Positions 24,928 through 32,173 of a DNA stretch of 64,000 nt are shown piece by piece. The position numbers and the translations under genes were made by a program. The stretch's first letter is position 1. Every line of letters starts with the position of its first letter. This DNA comes from Streptomyces narbonensis (GTDB taxonomy: Bacteria > Actinomycetota > Actinomycetes > Streptomycetales > Streptomycetaceae). Below the pieces are notes generated by a model. The model was not told the DNA's origin and did no database searches. It was given only the letters and a program-made list of their open reading frames with translations. Location: assembly GCF_014649015.1 (NCBI RefSeq), contig NZ_BMSF01000005.1:124001-188000 (forward strand), given 5' to 3'.

Positions 24928-25052
24928 GACGGATCAACCCCTTGTGTCGGTGAGCTCTCCGGGGCCTGGAGGCGGCCGATGCCGGAGCGGGCGCAGGACG
25001 CGGCCCGGCGTCCTGTCCGCCGGGGCCGGAGCGATCGTCCTGACCGACCGTG

Positions 25053-25124
25053 AGCCTAGGTGCCGAGAAGGCGTCCTGGGCCGTCCTGATGCCACCCATC
25101 AGACACGCTTAAGGAACTGCTCAG
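25053..25124 (-). promoter_or_regulatory. Hexamer-array promoter of the thiol-redox unit
   Basis: On the minus strand, CTGAGC (25124-25119), CTTAAG (25113-25108) and CTGATG (25102-25097) follow each other with 11-bp spacing, preceded by CGAAC. A candidate -10 box TAGGCT (25058-25053) begins 66 bases after the first hexamer. No good -35 box is visible, which fits activator dependence. OmpR-family regulators bind direct repeats spaced by one helical turn. The same array, with the same distance to a -10 box, is found before the CAP gene. Confidence 0.6.
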
Positions 25125-25185
25125 GTTCGTGACCGCAAGCCTTCCACCAGCGGTTCTCCGGCGTCCGCGGCGCCTGCCCGAGGAC

Positions 25186-25743
25186 TCACAACCGGGTCTC
25201 GCGCACGCTGGCCTGCGCCCTCGGCACGACGGTCGCCGTGATCTGAGACCGGTGGTCGTCGCTGGTGAAGACGACCACCAGCGTGCCGGGATCGCTCTGA
25301 CCGGTGCTCGTGCGGAACCCCGGATCGGGAACGGCCGAGACGAAGCACACGCTGTCGCGGCCGTACTGGACGGTGACCTTGCCCCCCTCGGAGGGAACCG
25401 TGTGCAACCCGGGACCGCCGCTGCACTTGGAGGCCGACGGCCGGGGCGCGGACGTGACGGGCGCCCGCGTGGCCGAGGGCGACGGCGAGGGCGTACGGGT
25501 GGTCGGCGGCGGTGACGAGGGGGACGCGGGGGTGGTGGTGGGCGCCTTCGGCGTGGTCGCGACGGAGGAGGCCGGCACCCCGACGAGGACGGACGGAGAG
25601 GGGTACACCGCCTGGACCGACCGTGCGGCGGGCGGGGTCGGTCGGGTCAGGCCGATGACGAAGTACACCGTGAGCATCACAGCGGTGACGCTGGCCGCGG
25701 TGCACGACAGCCATATGAGGAGATAGCGCAGGAGGCGTGGCAC
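25186..25743 (-). CDS. Membrane-anchored hypothetical protein with MmpS-like layout
   Basis: 185 residues from GTG 25743 (VPRLLRYLLIWL...); a GTG at 25794 adds 17 Gly-rich residues. One N-terminal membrane helix (LLIWLSCTAASVTAVMLTVYFVIG) is followed by a Pro/Ser/Thr-rich linker and a small C-terminal domain (KVTVQYGRDSVCFVSAVPDPGF, TLVVVFTSDDHRSQITATVVP) with two cysteines. The layout resembles exported anchored proteins of the cell envelope. The family is not recognised. It lies between the two hexamer-array promoters, on the same strand as the redox unit. Whether it is controlled by the array at 25908-25946 is unknown. Confidence 0.65.
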   Translation of the reverse strand: MPRLLRYLLIWLSCTAASVTAVMLTVYFVIGLTRPTPPAARSVQAVYPSPSVLVGVPASSVATTPKAPTTTPASPSSPPPTTRTPSPSPSATRAPVTSAPRPSASKCSGGPGLHTVPSEGGKVTVQYGRDSVCFVSAVPDPGFRTSTGQSDPGTLVVVFTSDDHRSQITATVVPRAQASVRETRL

Positions 25744-25907
25744 CGCATCAGTGTGGCCGACGCCCACCGCACCACCCACGCCGCCCTCGCTCACGGAAGG
25801 GCGCCCGCGTTCCGTACGGTCCGGCCGCGAGCGGTCGAGCTCGCGGACCGCCTCAAGGTCCGCCCCGCGGATCGCCCGGCGGTCCGACCCGCAGGCCGGG
25901 CCCGAAC

Positions 25908-25979
25908 CTGAGCTGATGCTTAGGTCCTCCTGAGCGCATTTCTTAGACGGCGTCTTCGCAGCTCCGGCACGCCTACGCT
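25908..25979 (+). promoter_or_regulatory. Hexamer-array promoter of the CAP gene
   Basis: CTGAGC (25908), CTTAGG (25919), CTGAGC (25930) and CTTAGA (25942) are spaced 11, 11 and 12 bp and preceded by CGAAC. A candidate -10 box TACGCT starts at 25974, 66 bp after the first hexamer, exactly as in the thioredoxin promoter. The rest of the 396-base gap between the two divergent genes (25744-26139) shows nothing else recognisable apart from GGAGG before the CAP start. Confidence 0.6.
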
Positions 25980-26139
25980 CCCGTCACGGCAGTCGGCGGA
26001 CCCGGCCGCGCCGCACGAAGCCGGCCGAGCCGACAGGGACGGCCGATCAGCGCCGCCGAGCCCGACCCGTGGCCCCGCTGCCCCGCCCGTACACCCCGGA
26101 ACCGACCCCCGGAACCGAACCCCTTGGAGGGATACCGAG

Positions 26140-26985
26140 ATGAGCTCCCGAGCCGCCCACGGACGTCGCGGACACCGCGCCCCGCGTCGCCCGCGCGTCA
26201 CAGCCGCTGTGGCGGGCCTCAGCATCCTGGCCGTCGGCGCCGCCTGCCTGGCAGGCGCCGAACTCGCCGGATCCACGCACGGCAAGGCCGAGTCCGTCGC
26301 CATGGGCGGCGACTCGCCCGACCCGACGCCGACCACCGGACCGCCGACCGCACCGACGTCCCCGTCGGCCGCCCCGCACGCCCTGACGAACCTCTCCACC
26401 ACGCCGACGACCCGCTCGGCCACCCCACCGCCCTCGGCCAGGGCGGCCGGACCTTCCGCGTCCCAAGGCGCGCGGAAGCCCAGGCCCGCGCCCCCGGCCA
26501 CCACGCAGCCGCCGGTGACCACGAAGTCCCCGGTGACCACGATGCCGTCGGCCACCACGAAGCCGCCGGCCACCGAGCCCGACAGCGGTACGCGCCCGGC
26601 GGGTGGCGGCGAGGCCGAGGAGGTCGTACGCCTGGTGAACGTCGAACGCGCCGCGGCGGGCTGCAAGGCCCTGACGGTCGACGCGGACCTCACCGAAGCG
26701 GCCCAGGAGTACACCGACGACATGGCCGCCACCGGCAACTTCTCCCACACGGGAACCGACGGCTCCCAGCCGCAGGACCGCATCGAGACGGCCGGATACA
26801 CCTGGTCACGGTCCGGCGAGAACATAGCCAAGGGCCAGGCCGACGCGGCCGCCGTCATGGACGCCTGGATGCACAGCCCCGGCCACCGGGCCAACATTCT
26901 CAACTGCGGCTTCACCGAGATCGGCGTGGGTGTCAGCACCGACGGAGGCCCTTGGTGGACCCAGGACTTCGGCACTCCCTCCTGA
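26140..26985 (+). CDS. Secreted CAP (SCP/PR-1 like) domain protein
   Basis: 281 residues. An Arg-rich N-terminus and one hydrophobic segment (VTAAVAGLSILAVGAACLAGAEL) act as signal or anchor. A ~120-residue Thr/Pro-rich linker with TTKSPVTT-like repeats follows. The CAP domain occupies the last ~120 residues: VVRLVNVERAAAGCKALTVD, MAATGNFSHTG, SGENIAKGQ, AWMHSPGHRANILNCGFTEIGVG. It contains the conserved His and Glu and a Cys pair (GC...LNC) likely to form a disulfide. CAP proteins are extracellular; their bacterial function is poorly known. A TTGGAGGG ribosome site is present. It is possibly a disulfide client of the divergent redox genes. Confidence 0.88.
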   Translation: MSSRAAHGRRGHRAPRRPRVTAAVAGLSILAVGAACLAGAELAGSTHGKAESVAMGGDSPDPTPTTGPPTAPTSPSAAPHALTNLSTTPTTRSATPPPSARAAGPSASQGARKPRPAPPATTQPPVTTKSPVTTMPSATTKPPATEPDSGTRPAGGGEAEEVVRLVNVERAAAGCKALTVDADLTEAAQEYTDDMAATGNFSHTGTDGSQPQDRIETAGYTWSRSGENIAKGQADAAAVMDAWMHSPGHRANILNCGFTEIGVGVSTDGGPWWTQDFGTPS

Positions 26986-26993
26986 GCCCCTCC

Positions 26994-27710
26994 TCAGTGC
27001 GGCGCCACCAGCTTGATGCCCACCCCGCGCACGGTGCGCAGATAGCGCGGTGCCGAGGCCCGCTCGCCGAGCTTGCGGCGCAGCGCCGACACGTGCACGT
27101 CGATGGTCTGGTCCTCGATGTAGGCCTCCTGCCAGACCTCCGCGAGCAGCCGGTGCCGGGACACCACCGTGCCGGCGTGCCGGGCGAGAAAGGCCAGCAG
27201 GTCGAACTCCCGGCGCGTGAGGACCAGTTCACGCCCCGCCAGATAGGCCGAGCGCGCCGGCGGATCCACGGTCAGCTCACCGACCGTCACCTGACTCGAC
27301 GGATCGGCGGGTGGGGCCTGCCCGGCGACCGCGGCGGGGACCGCGGTGCGCCGCAGCACCGCCGAGAGCCGGGCCAGGAGCTGCGCCCCGGAGAACGGCT
27401 TGACCAGGTAGTCGTCGGCGCCCGCGTTCAGGAGCTTGACGATCTCGCTCTCGTCGTCGCGGGCGGTCGCGACCACCACGGGCACGTTCGATATTCCGCG
27501 GATCATGCGCAGCGCGTCGCCGCCGTCGAGATCGGGCAGGCCGAGGTCCAGCACCACCGCGTCCAGCGAGCCCTGCGCGACCTCGCGCAGCGCGCCGAAC
27601 CCGTCGCCCGTGCTACGCACCGCATGGCCGTGCTCCGCGAGGATCTCCATCAGCGAGGCACGGATGCTGGGGTCGTCTTCGACCACGAGTACGCAGGGCA
27701 TGGCGGACAC
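26994..27710 (-). CDS. OmpR-family response regulator
   Basis: 238 residues. The receiver domain (1-120) has acidic E11-D12-D13, phosphoacceptor D55 (AVVLDLGLPD), and conserved Lys in DYLVKPF. The C-terminal winged helix (about 140-235) contains ELVLTRREFDLLAFLARHAG and YIEDQTIDVHVSALRRKLG. Its stop is 8 bases from that of the convergent CAP gene. It has no adjacent kinase; the histidine kinase at 20327-21739 on the same strand is the likely partner. As an OmpR-type protein it is the obvious candidate to bind the 11-bp-spaced hexamers upstream of the thioredoxin and CAP genes. Confidence 0.92.
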   Translation of the reverse strand: MSAMPCVLVVEDDPSIRASLMEILAEHGHAVRSTGDGFGALREVAQGSLDAVVLDLGLPDLDGGDALRMIRGISNVPVVVATARDDESEIVKLLNAGADDYLVKPFSGAQLLARLSAVLRRTAVPAAVAGQAPPADPSSQVTVGELTVDPPARSAYLAGRELVLTRREFDLLAFLARHAGTVVSRHRLLAEVWQEAYIEDQTIDVHVSALRRKLGERASAPRYLRTVRGVGIKLVAPH

Positions 27711-27719
27711 CCTACAACC

Positions 27720-27742
27720 GGCCGTCCGCCATGCGGACGGCC
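27720..27742. promoter_or_regulatory. Perfect hairpin just upstream of the response regulator
   Basis: GGCCGTCCGC-CAT-GCGGACGGCC is a perfect 10-bp stem with a 3-base loop, ending 9 bases before the regulator start. It may be an operator or a structured leader that masks the ribosome site. A terminator for an unknown upstream transcript is also possible. Apart from it, the 284-base gap to the next gene (27711-27994) shows nothing recognisable. Confidence 0.5.
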
Positions 27743-27994
27743 CTCACCAGGGCACGATTCCGGGCGGGGCCTCCCGGATCACGGGTGATCCCATGGACCG
27801 CCGCCCCGCGCTTGCGCTTGGGTCTCGTTGCCGCGTCGCCGACCCTGGTGCGCTCGACCTGGCGTGATCGAACGATTTCCCGAGATGCCGGCCGGTACCG
27901 CTCTGACCTGGGGGAATGTGTCCCACCGGGGGTGTGCGATCATGCGGAGGCCCCGGGGAGGGGCAGGCAACGCACGGGGTGTGAGGGGTAGTTC

Positions 27995-29086
27995 GTGGGC
28001 AAGGACGGGGACCGGGGCGGTTCGTCCGTACCGGACGAGGTGTGGGAGGAGTTCCTGCGCACCGCCGGCGACGGCGCGGGGGACGCGCCGAAGGAGCCGT
28101 CGGCGCGGGCCCGCGAGGTGGCGGGCCGGCTGCGGGCGGAGCCCGCGGAGCCGACGCCGTGGCGTGCGCACGCTCCCGCGCGGCCGCGGCGCAGGAAGGG
28201 CTGGTACGTGGCCGGGTTCCTGGCCTCGGTGGCCCTCCTCGTCGTCGCCGTCGACCCGGGAGGCGTCGTCGGCTGGTCCGACGGCATGGGTGCGACGGCC
28301 GAGCCCCTCGCGCAGGAGTCGGAACGACCGCAGGAGGCGCCGGCGGACGAGCCGGCCGGCCGGGCCACACTCGACGACCCGTTCCGGGGGTCGCCGGCGG
28401 CGCGCTGGGCGAACGGCACGGCCGGGATCACCGTCCCGGCCGCCGAGGCGACCGGATGGATGACCAAGGCGGAGGTGCAGCAGGCCCTTGCCCGGACACG
28501 CGACTTCCTCGCGGCCTCCAACCTGGACCGGACCGTGCTGCGAGGAGGACGTCCGCAGAAGGCGATCGCCTTGCTGAACCCGGATCAGGAGGACGTCGGC
28601 ACCTTCGTGTCGACCGCGCTGAGCGCACCCGACGAGGACAACGACCCGCTGCTCCTCTTCAGCCGCTTCGACCCGGCGCAGGCGCGCCTGGTCGGGGACG
28701 TGGTCAAGACCCGCGGCCGGATCACGTTCCGGGAGGGCAAGCGCGGGGCCCTCGAAGTGACGGCAGACGTCACCTACGTCTATCCGGTCGCCCCGGCGGG
28801 CGGCGGCGACGAGGTCCGCCGCACGATCGTGCGGCGGGAGACCGTGGCGAGCTGGGACGACCCGGAGAAGGTGATCACCAAGAAGGGGACGTTCACCCTC
28901 CTCTCGTACAAGACGAGCATGACCAACGGCGGTTGTGGCGAGACGACCGGGTACTTCAGGCCGGAGTTCGGCGGAGGGTCGGACACGGTCACCGACAAGA
29001 GCCGGGCGGTCGATCCCTACGACCGCAGCAAGGCGATGGGGAAGGGCACCGACGTGGACGGCTGCGGGACCGCGACGCGGTCGTGA
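27995..29086 (+). CDS. Hypothetical membrane-anchored extracytoplasmic protein
   Basis: 363 residues from GTG 27995, preceded by GAGGGGT. An acidic cytoplasmic N-terminus (VPDEVWEEFLRTA) is followed by one membrane helix (GWYVAGFLASVALLVVAV). A ~270-residue outside domain follows (MTKAEVQQALARTRDFLAASNLD, TRGRITFREGKRGALEVTADVTYVYPV). Its C-terminal segment has two cysteines (NGGCGETTG and VDGCG). This type of single-pass protein is widespread in Streptomyces with no known function. It is monocistronic and divergent from the response regulator; a link to that regulator is possible but unsupported. Confidence 0.75.
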   Translation: MGKDGDRGGSSVPDEVWEEFLRTAGDGAGDAPKEPSARAREVAGRLRAEPAEPTPWRAHAPARPRRRKGWYVAGFLASVALLVVAVDPGGVVGWSDGMGATAEPLAQESERPQEAPADEPAGRATLDDPFRGSPAARWANGTAGITVPAAEATGWMTKAEVQQALARTRDFLAASNLDRTVLRGGRPQKAIALLNPDQEDVGTFVSTALSAPDEDNDPLLLFSRFDPAQARLVGDVVKTRGRITFREGKRGALEVTADVTYVYPVAPAGGGDEVRRTIVRRETVASWDDPEKVITKKGTFTLLSYKTSMTNGGCGETTGYFRPEFGGGSDTVTDKSRAVDPYDRSKAMGKGTDVDGCGTATRS

Positions 29087-29168
29087 CCGCTACTGAGGGG
29101 CGGGCGTCGCTTTGCCGTTCCGGCAAGAGAAGTGGCGCGAGCGGCGAACGGGAGGCGACGGTGGGCGC

Positions 29169-29834
29169 ATGAGCGACGACATCACAGCAACGGAAGCGTC
29201 CCCCTCCGACGGATACCTCGGAGACCCGGCGGTACGGGCGGAGTGGGACAACCGGTACGCCGACCGGCAGCAGCTCTGGAGCGGGCAGCCCAACGGCGCA
29301 CTCGTGGCCGAGACCGCCGGCCTCACCCCCGGGCGCGTGCTCGACGTCGGGTGCGGCGAGGGCGCGGACGCCGTCTGGCTGGCGCGCGGCGGCTGGGACG
29401 TGACCGCGCTGGAGGTCTCGGGCGTGGCGCTGGAGCGGGCGGCCGGGCACGCGCGGGACGCGGGCGTCGACGTCCGCTGGGTGCACGCCACGCTGACGGA
29501 GGCCGGGTTCGCCCCGGCCTCCTTCGACCTGGTGTCGGCGCAGTACCCGGCCCTGCTGCGTACCCCCGAGGCCGCGGCCGAGCGGGCCCTGATCGCGGCC
29601 GTCGCGCCCGGCGGCGTGCTGCTGCTCGTCCACCACGCGGGGATGGAGACCCGGGAGGCGGACGACAGCGGCTTCGATCCGGCCGACTACGTCTGGCCCT
29701 CGATGGTCACCGCCCTGCTCACCGGGGACTGGGTGGTCGAGGTGGACGAGCGGCGACCGCGCGTCGTCCCCGACGGCGGCGCCGGCGCGCACCACACCGA
29801 CGACGTGGTGCTGCGCGCCCGTCGGCTGCGCTGA
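29169..29834 (+). CDS. SAM-dependent methyltransferase (class I)
   Basis: 221 residues from ATG 29169; an upstream in-frame start at 29112 would add 19 residues and has no better ribosome site. Motif I is RVLDVGCGEGADAVWLA, followed by VTALEVSGVALERA and a motif-IV-like FDLVSAQYP. The AEWDNRYADRQQLWSGQPN beginning is shared with the tellurite-resistance TehB/thiopurine-type methyltransferases and many small-molecule methyltransferases. The substrate is unknown. Convergent with the Nudix-like gene. Confidence 0.82.
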   Translation: MSDDITATEASPSDGYLGDPAVRAEWDNRYADRQQLWSGQPNGALVAETAGLTPGRVLDVGCGEGADAVWLARGGWDVTALEVSGVALERAAGHARDAGVDVRWVHATLTEAGFAPASFDLVSAQYPALLRTPEAAAERALIAAVAPGGVLLLVHHAGMETREADDSGFDPADYVWPSMVTALLTGDWVVEVDERRPRVVPDGGAGAHHTDDVVLRARRLR

Positions 29835-29848
29835 GCGCCGGGGTGCTC

Positions 29849-30385
29849 TCAGTAGGTGTGGCCCACGTGCGCGAGGGCCTGCTTGAGGAGCACCCCGCGG
29901 CCGCCCGGCATCTCGCTCTGCACCGCGGGGGAGGCCGCCTCCTGCGGGCTGAACCAGACCAGGTCCAGAGCGTCCTGGCGGGGGCGGCAGTCGCCGGCCA
30001 CGGGCACGATGTAGGCGAGGGACACCGCGTGCTGGCGCGGGTCGTGGTACGGGGTGATGCCCGCTGTCGGAAAGTACTCGGCGACGGTGAAGGGCTGCAG
30101 AGAGGCGGGCACGCGCGGCAGCGCCACCGGGCCGAGGTCCTTCTCCAGGTGGCGGAGCAGCGCGTCACGGACTCTCTCGTGCTGCATCACGCGACCGGAC
30201 ACCAGGGTCCGGCTGATGGTCCCGTCCGCGCCGATCCGCAGGAGCAGCCCGATGCTCGTGACCTCGCCGCTGTCGTCCACGCGCACGGGGACGGCCTCGA
30301 CGTACAGGATCGGCATCTGGGAGCGGGCCGTGTTCAGCTCGTCCGTGGACAGCCAGCCGGGCGTGGTCTCAGTCAAGTCAGACAT
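29849..30385 (-). CDS. Nudix-fold protein (DUF4916-like) with degenerate Nudix box
   Basis: 178 residues from ATG 30385. The beginning DLTETTPGWLSTDELNTAR and the HDPRQHAVSLAYIVPV segment mark the actinobacterial DUF4916 Nudix group. The Nudix box region reads GRVMQHERVRDALLRHLEKDLG. Compared with G-x5-E-x7-R-E-U-x-E-E-x-G-U, the first Glu is kept, but the RE and EE acidic residues that bind metal are replaced by His, Lys and Asp. Hydrolase activity is therefore doubtful; a sensing or binding role is possible. Divergent from the VOC gene. Confidence 0.75.
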   Translation of the reverse strand: MSDLTETTPGWLSTDELNTARSQMPILYVEAVPVRVDDSGEVTSIGLLLRIGADGTISRTLVSGRVMQHERVRDALLRHLEKDLGPVALPRVPASLQPFTVAEYFPTAGITPYHDPRQHAVSLAYIVPVAGDCRPRQDALDLVWFSPQEAASPAVQSEMPGGRGVLLKQALAHVGHTY

Positions 30386-30514
30386 CGCTTGATCATACTT
30401 ACCTGACGGCCTTTCGGCCCAGATCGCGTGTCTGCCACGCGGGCCGACTTCGCGCTGTTCGATGAGGGATTCGAAGCCGGGGCGGGGTGTTGCGGTACGC
30501 ACCCCTGCGTCATT

Positions 30515-30530
30515 ATCTTGACGTCAAGAT
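30515..30530. promoter_or_regulatory. Perfect 16-bp palindrome, likely MarR-type operator
   Basis: ATCTTGACGTCAAGAT is a perfect palindrome with low G+C in a very G+C-rich region, centred about 40 bases before the VOC gene start. TCTTGAnnTCAAGA palindromes are typical binding sites of MarR-family repressors. No MarR gene is in the window, so the regulator would be encoded elsewhere. Confidence 0.7.
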
Positions 30531-30561
30531 TCCCTGGAAGGGGAAGGGAAGAGGAGAAGAC

Positions 30562-31005
30562 GTGACCCAGGAGATCCCCCGGTACTCGCTCGCCGGTCTG
30601 CACCACGTGCAGCTCGCGATCCCGCCCGGTGCCGAACAGCTCTGCCGCGACTTCTGGGGCACGGCCCTCGGGATGACCGAGCTGGAGAAGCCGCCGGTGC
30701 TGGCGGCCCGCGGTGGATGCTGGTTCCGTGGCGGCGGTCTGGAGGTGCACCTGGGCGTCGAGGAGGACTTCCGCCCGAACAAGAAGGCGCACCCGGGCAT
30801 CCTCGTGAGTTCGCTGAGGGCGCTCGCCCAGCGGCTGGAGGACCACGGGGTGAGTGTCACGTGGGACGACGACTTCCCCGGCCACGATCGCTTCTACGCG
30901 TTCGACAAGCTGGGGAACCGCCTTGAGTTCCTCGAAGCGGTCCAGGAGGGCCGAGGTGCCGGGGCCATGCCGTGGCCGGGGTGGCCGGCACCACGGCGGG
31001 CCTGA
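30562..31005 (+). CDS. VOC (glyoxalase/bleomycin-resistance-like) family protein
   Basis: 147 residues from GTG 30562, preceded by GAGGAGAAG. The VOC fold comprises LHHVQLAIPPGAEQLCRDFW, GGGLEVHLGVEEDF, and HDRFYAFDKLGNRLEFLEA, with metal-ligand positions His (HHVQL), His (VHLGV) and Glu (LEFLE). Members act as glyoxalases, dioxygenases, thiol transferases or drug-binding proteins. The upstream palindrome suggests induction by a small molecule through a MarR-type repressor. The C-terminal ~15 residues overlap a possible small membrane ORF. Confidence 0.85.
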   Translation: MTQEIPRYSLAGLHHVQLAIPPGAEQLCRDFWGTALGMTELEKPPVLAARGGCWFRGGGLEVHLGVEEDFRPNKKAHPGILVSSLRALAQRLEDHGVSVTWDDDFPGHDRFYAFDKLGNRLEFLEAVQEGRGAGAMPWPGWPAPRRA

Positions 31006-31145
31006 CCGTGGCCGCCGCCTACGACTGGTCGGACGACGCGAGCGGCCTCTTCGTGATCGGCGCGATCATGGTGATGATCGGGACCCTGGCCGTCACGAGT
31101 GCCGTATCGCTCCTGGCCACCGTCGTGAAGCGCAAGGGCAAGTGA
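30972..31145 (+). CDS. Small single-pass membrane peptide
   Basis: 57 codons from GTG 30972 (GTG 30981 and 31008 are alternatives), overlapping the end of the VOC gene in another frame. It reads AAAYDWSDDASGLFVIGAIMVMIGTLAVTSAVSLLATVVKRKGK, shown here as pieces: an acidic head (YDWSDDASG), one strong membrane helix (LFVIGAIMVMIGTLAVTSAV), and a basic tail (VKRKGK). This is a normal type I small membrane protein, and the hydrophobic codon pattern is unlikely by chance. The ribosome site is weak (GAGG about 15 bases away). No family is recognised. Confidence 0.5.
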   Translation: MAGVAGTTAGLTVAAAYDWSDDASGLFVIGAIMVMIGTLAVTSAVSLLATVVKRKGK

Positions 31146-31200
31146 CATCATGACGGCCGCGAAAGTCGTCGTGCGGCGACGCGAGGAAGGGTGACCGAGC

Positions 31201-31869
31201 ATGGCCGAGGGCCGGACGACGTACAACGTGCGGTACGGGACATCCCGGCCGGTCGTCGTGCGTCAGGGCCACGGCGCGGGCCGCGAAGGGGACATCGCGA
31301 TCGGGCTGCTCTGCCGCGTACCGGCCGGCCGGGGCGACGCCGCGGATCCCTCGGCCCGCACCTTCGACATCGTCGGCGAGGGACAGACCGCGACGGCCCG
31401 GGTGTGGACCGAACGGACCGGCTCTCGCATCGGCGGACGCCCGGCCGTCTACCGCGTCGACGACCCGCACGGCGCCCCGCTGGGCCGCATCACCTACCGG
31501 CGCGGACGCGCTCTGCGCGGCGCCCGCGCACGCTGGACCGTCGAGTCGGTGACAGGACACTCCGTGCGCGGCTTCCGCGGGCGCCTCTTCTGGTGGGCGG
31601 TGTGGTGGCCCGTCGGCCTTCCCGTGAGCCTGCTGTGGCTGATCCTGTCCCTGCTGGGCGAGGGCGACGACGCCTTCGGCAAGCCGCGCAGGGTGATCTG
31701 GCGCGACTCCTCGCGCCGTGCGCATCTCGTCTTCCGGGGGGTCGCGGACGAGTACCGCGTCCTGGACGGGAGTTGGGACCCCAGGCTGGTGGCCGCGCTG
31801 CTCGGCCTCCACCAGTCGTACGACCCGTCGGAAGGCAGCGGCGCGAACGGCTGGTACGCCTCCTCCTGA
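31201..31869 (+). CDS. Hypothetical protein with one membrane segment
   Basis: 222 residues from ATG 31201, with GGAAGGG upstream. A beta-rich N-terminal half (FDIVGEGQTATARVW, GRPAVYRVDDPHGAPLGRITY) is followed by one hydrophobic Trp-rich segment (LFWWAVWWPVGLPVSLLWLILSLLG) and a basic C-terminal part (YRVLDGSWDPRLVAALLGLHQSY). The topology is uncertain. Not recognised as a known family. Follows the small membrane ORF in the same direction after 55 bases and could be cotranscribed with it. Confidence 0.7.
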   Translation: MAEGRTTYNVRYGTSRPVVVRQGHGAGREGDIAIGLLCRVPAGRGDAADPSARTFDIVGEGQTATARVWTERTGSRIGGRPAVYRVDDPHGAPLGRITYRRGRALRGARARWTVESVTGHSVRGFRGRLFWWAVWWPVGLPVSLLWLILSLLGEGDDAFGKPRRVIWRDSSRRAHLVFRGVADEYRVLDGSWDPRLVAALLGLHQSYDPSEGSGANGWYASS

Positions 31870-32173
31870 GGTCGCGGCGGACGCGGACGCGGACGCGTGG
31901 GTCGGTCATGGATCTGCGGAGAGGACGTCGGCCCGGCGTCCTTTTCCTCCGTGCCGTCCGTGCGTCGGCGCAGTGGCATGGCAGCCGAGCACGCTCGCGC
32001 TGCGCCCCTCTCTCATCTCGACGACCCCCTGCTCCAAGTGGAGTCCCTGACTGGTGGGCCTCCCGGCGCGCACGCAGGCTGGCGTACGCCGACCTCGCCG
32101 GAGACGCGGTGGGCGGCCACGCCCACGCGCCCCGGCCCCCGAGTGGCCGGGGCCGTCCGAGAGACGGGATCAC
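31870..32173. other. Non-coding gap with hairpins
   Basis: No convincing gene is seen in these 304 bases. A GCGGAC-type triplet run lies at 31874-31895. The hairpin CCCCGGCC-N7-GGCCGGGG (32130-32152) lies about 20 bases before the next start, with a second possible stem GTGGGCGG/CCACGCCCAC just upstream. They may be a terminator of the upstream gene or part of the leader of the peptidase genes. Confidence 0.5.

Noticed and set aside
26982..26998. CTGAGC-N5-CTCAGT at the CAP/response-regulator junction as another copy of the regulatory array.
   Set aside because: It consists mainly of the two stop codons of convergent genes and is better read as a short inverted repeat; position and sequence do not fit a promoter.
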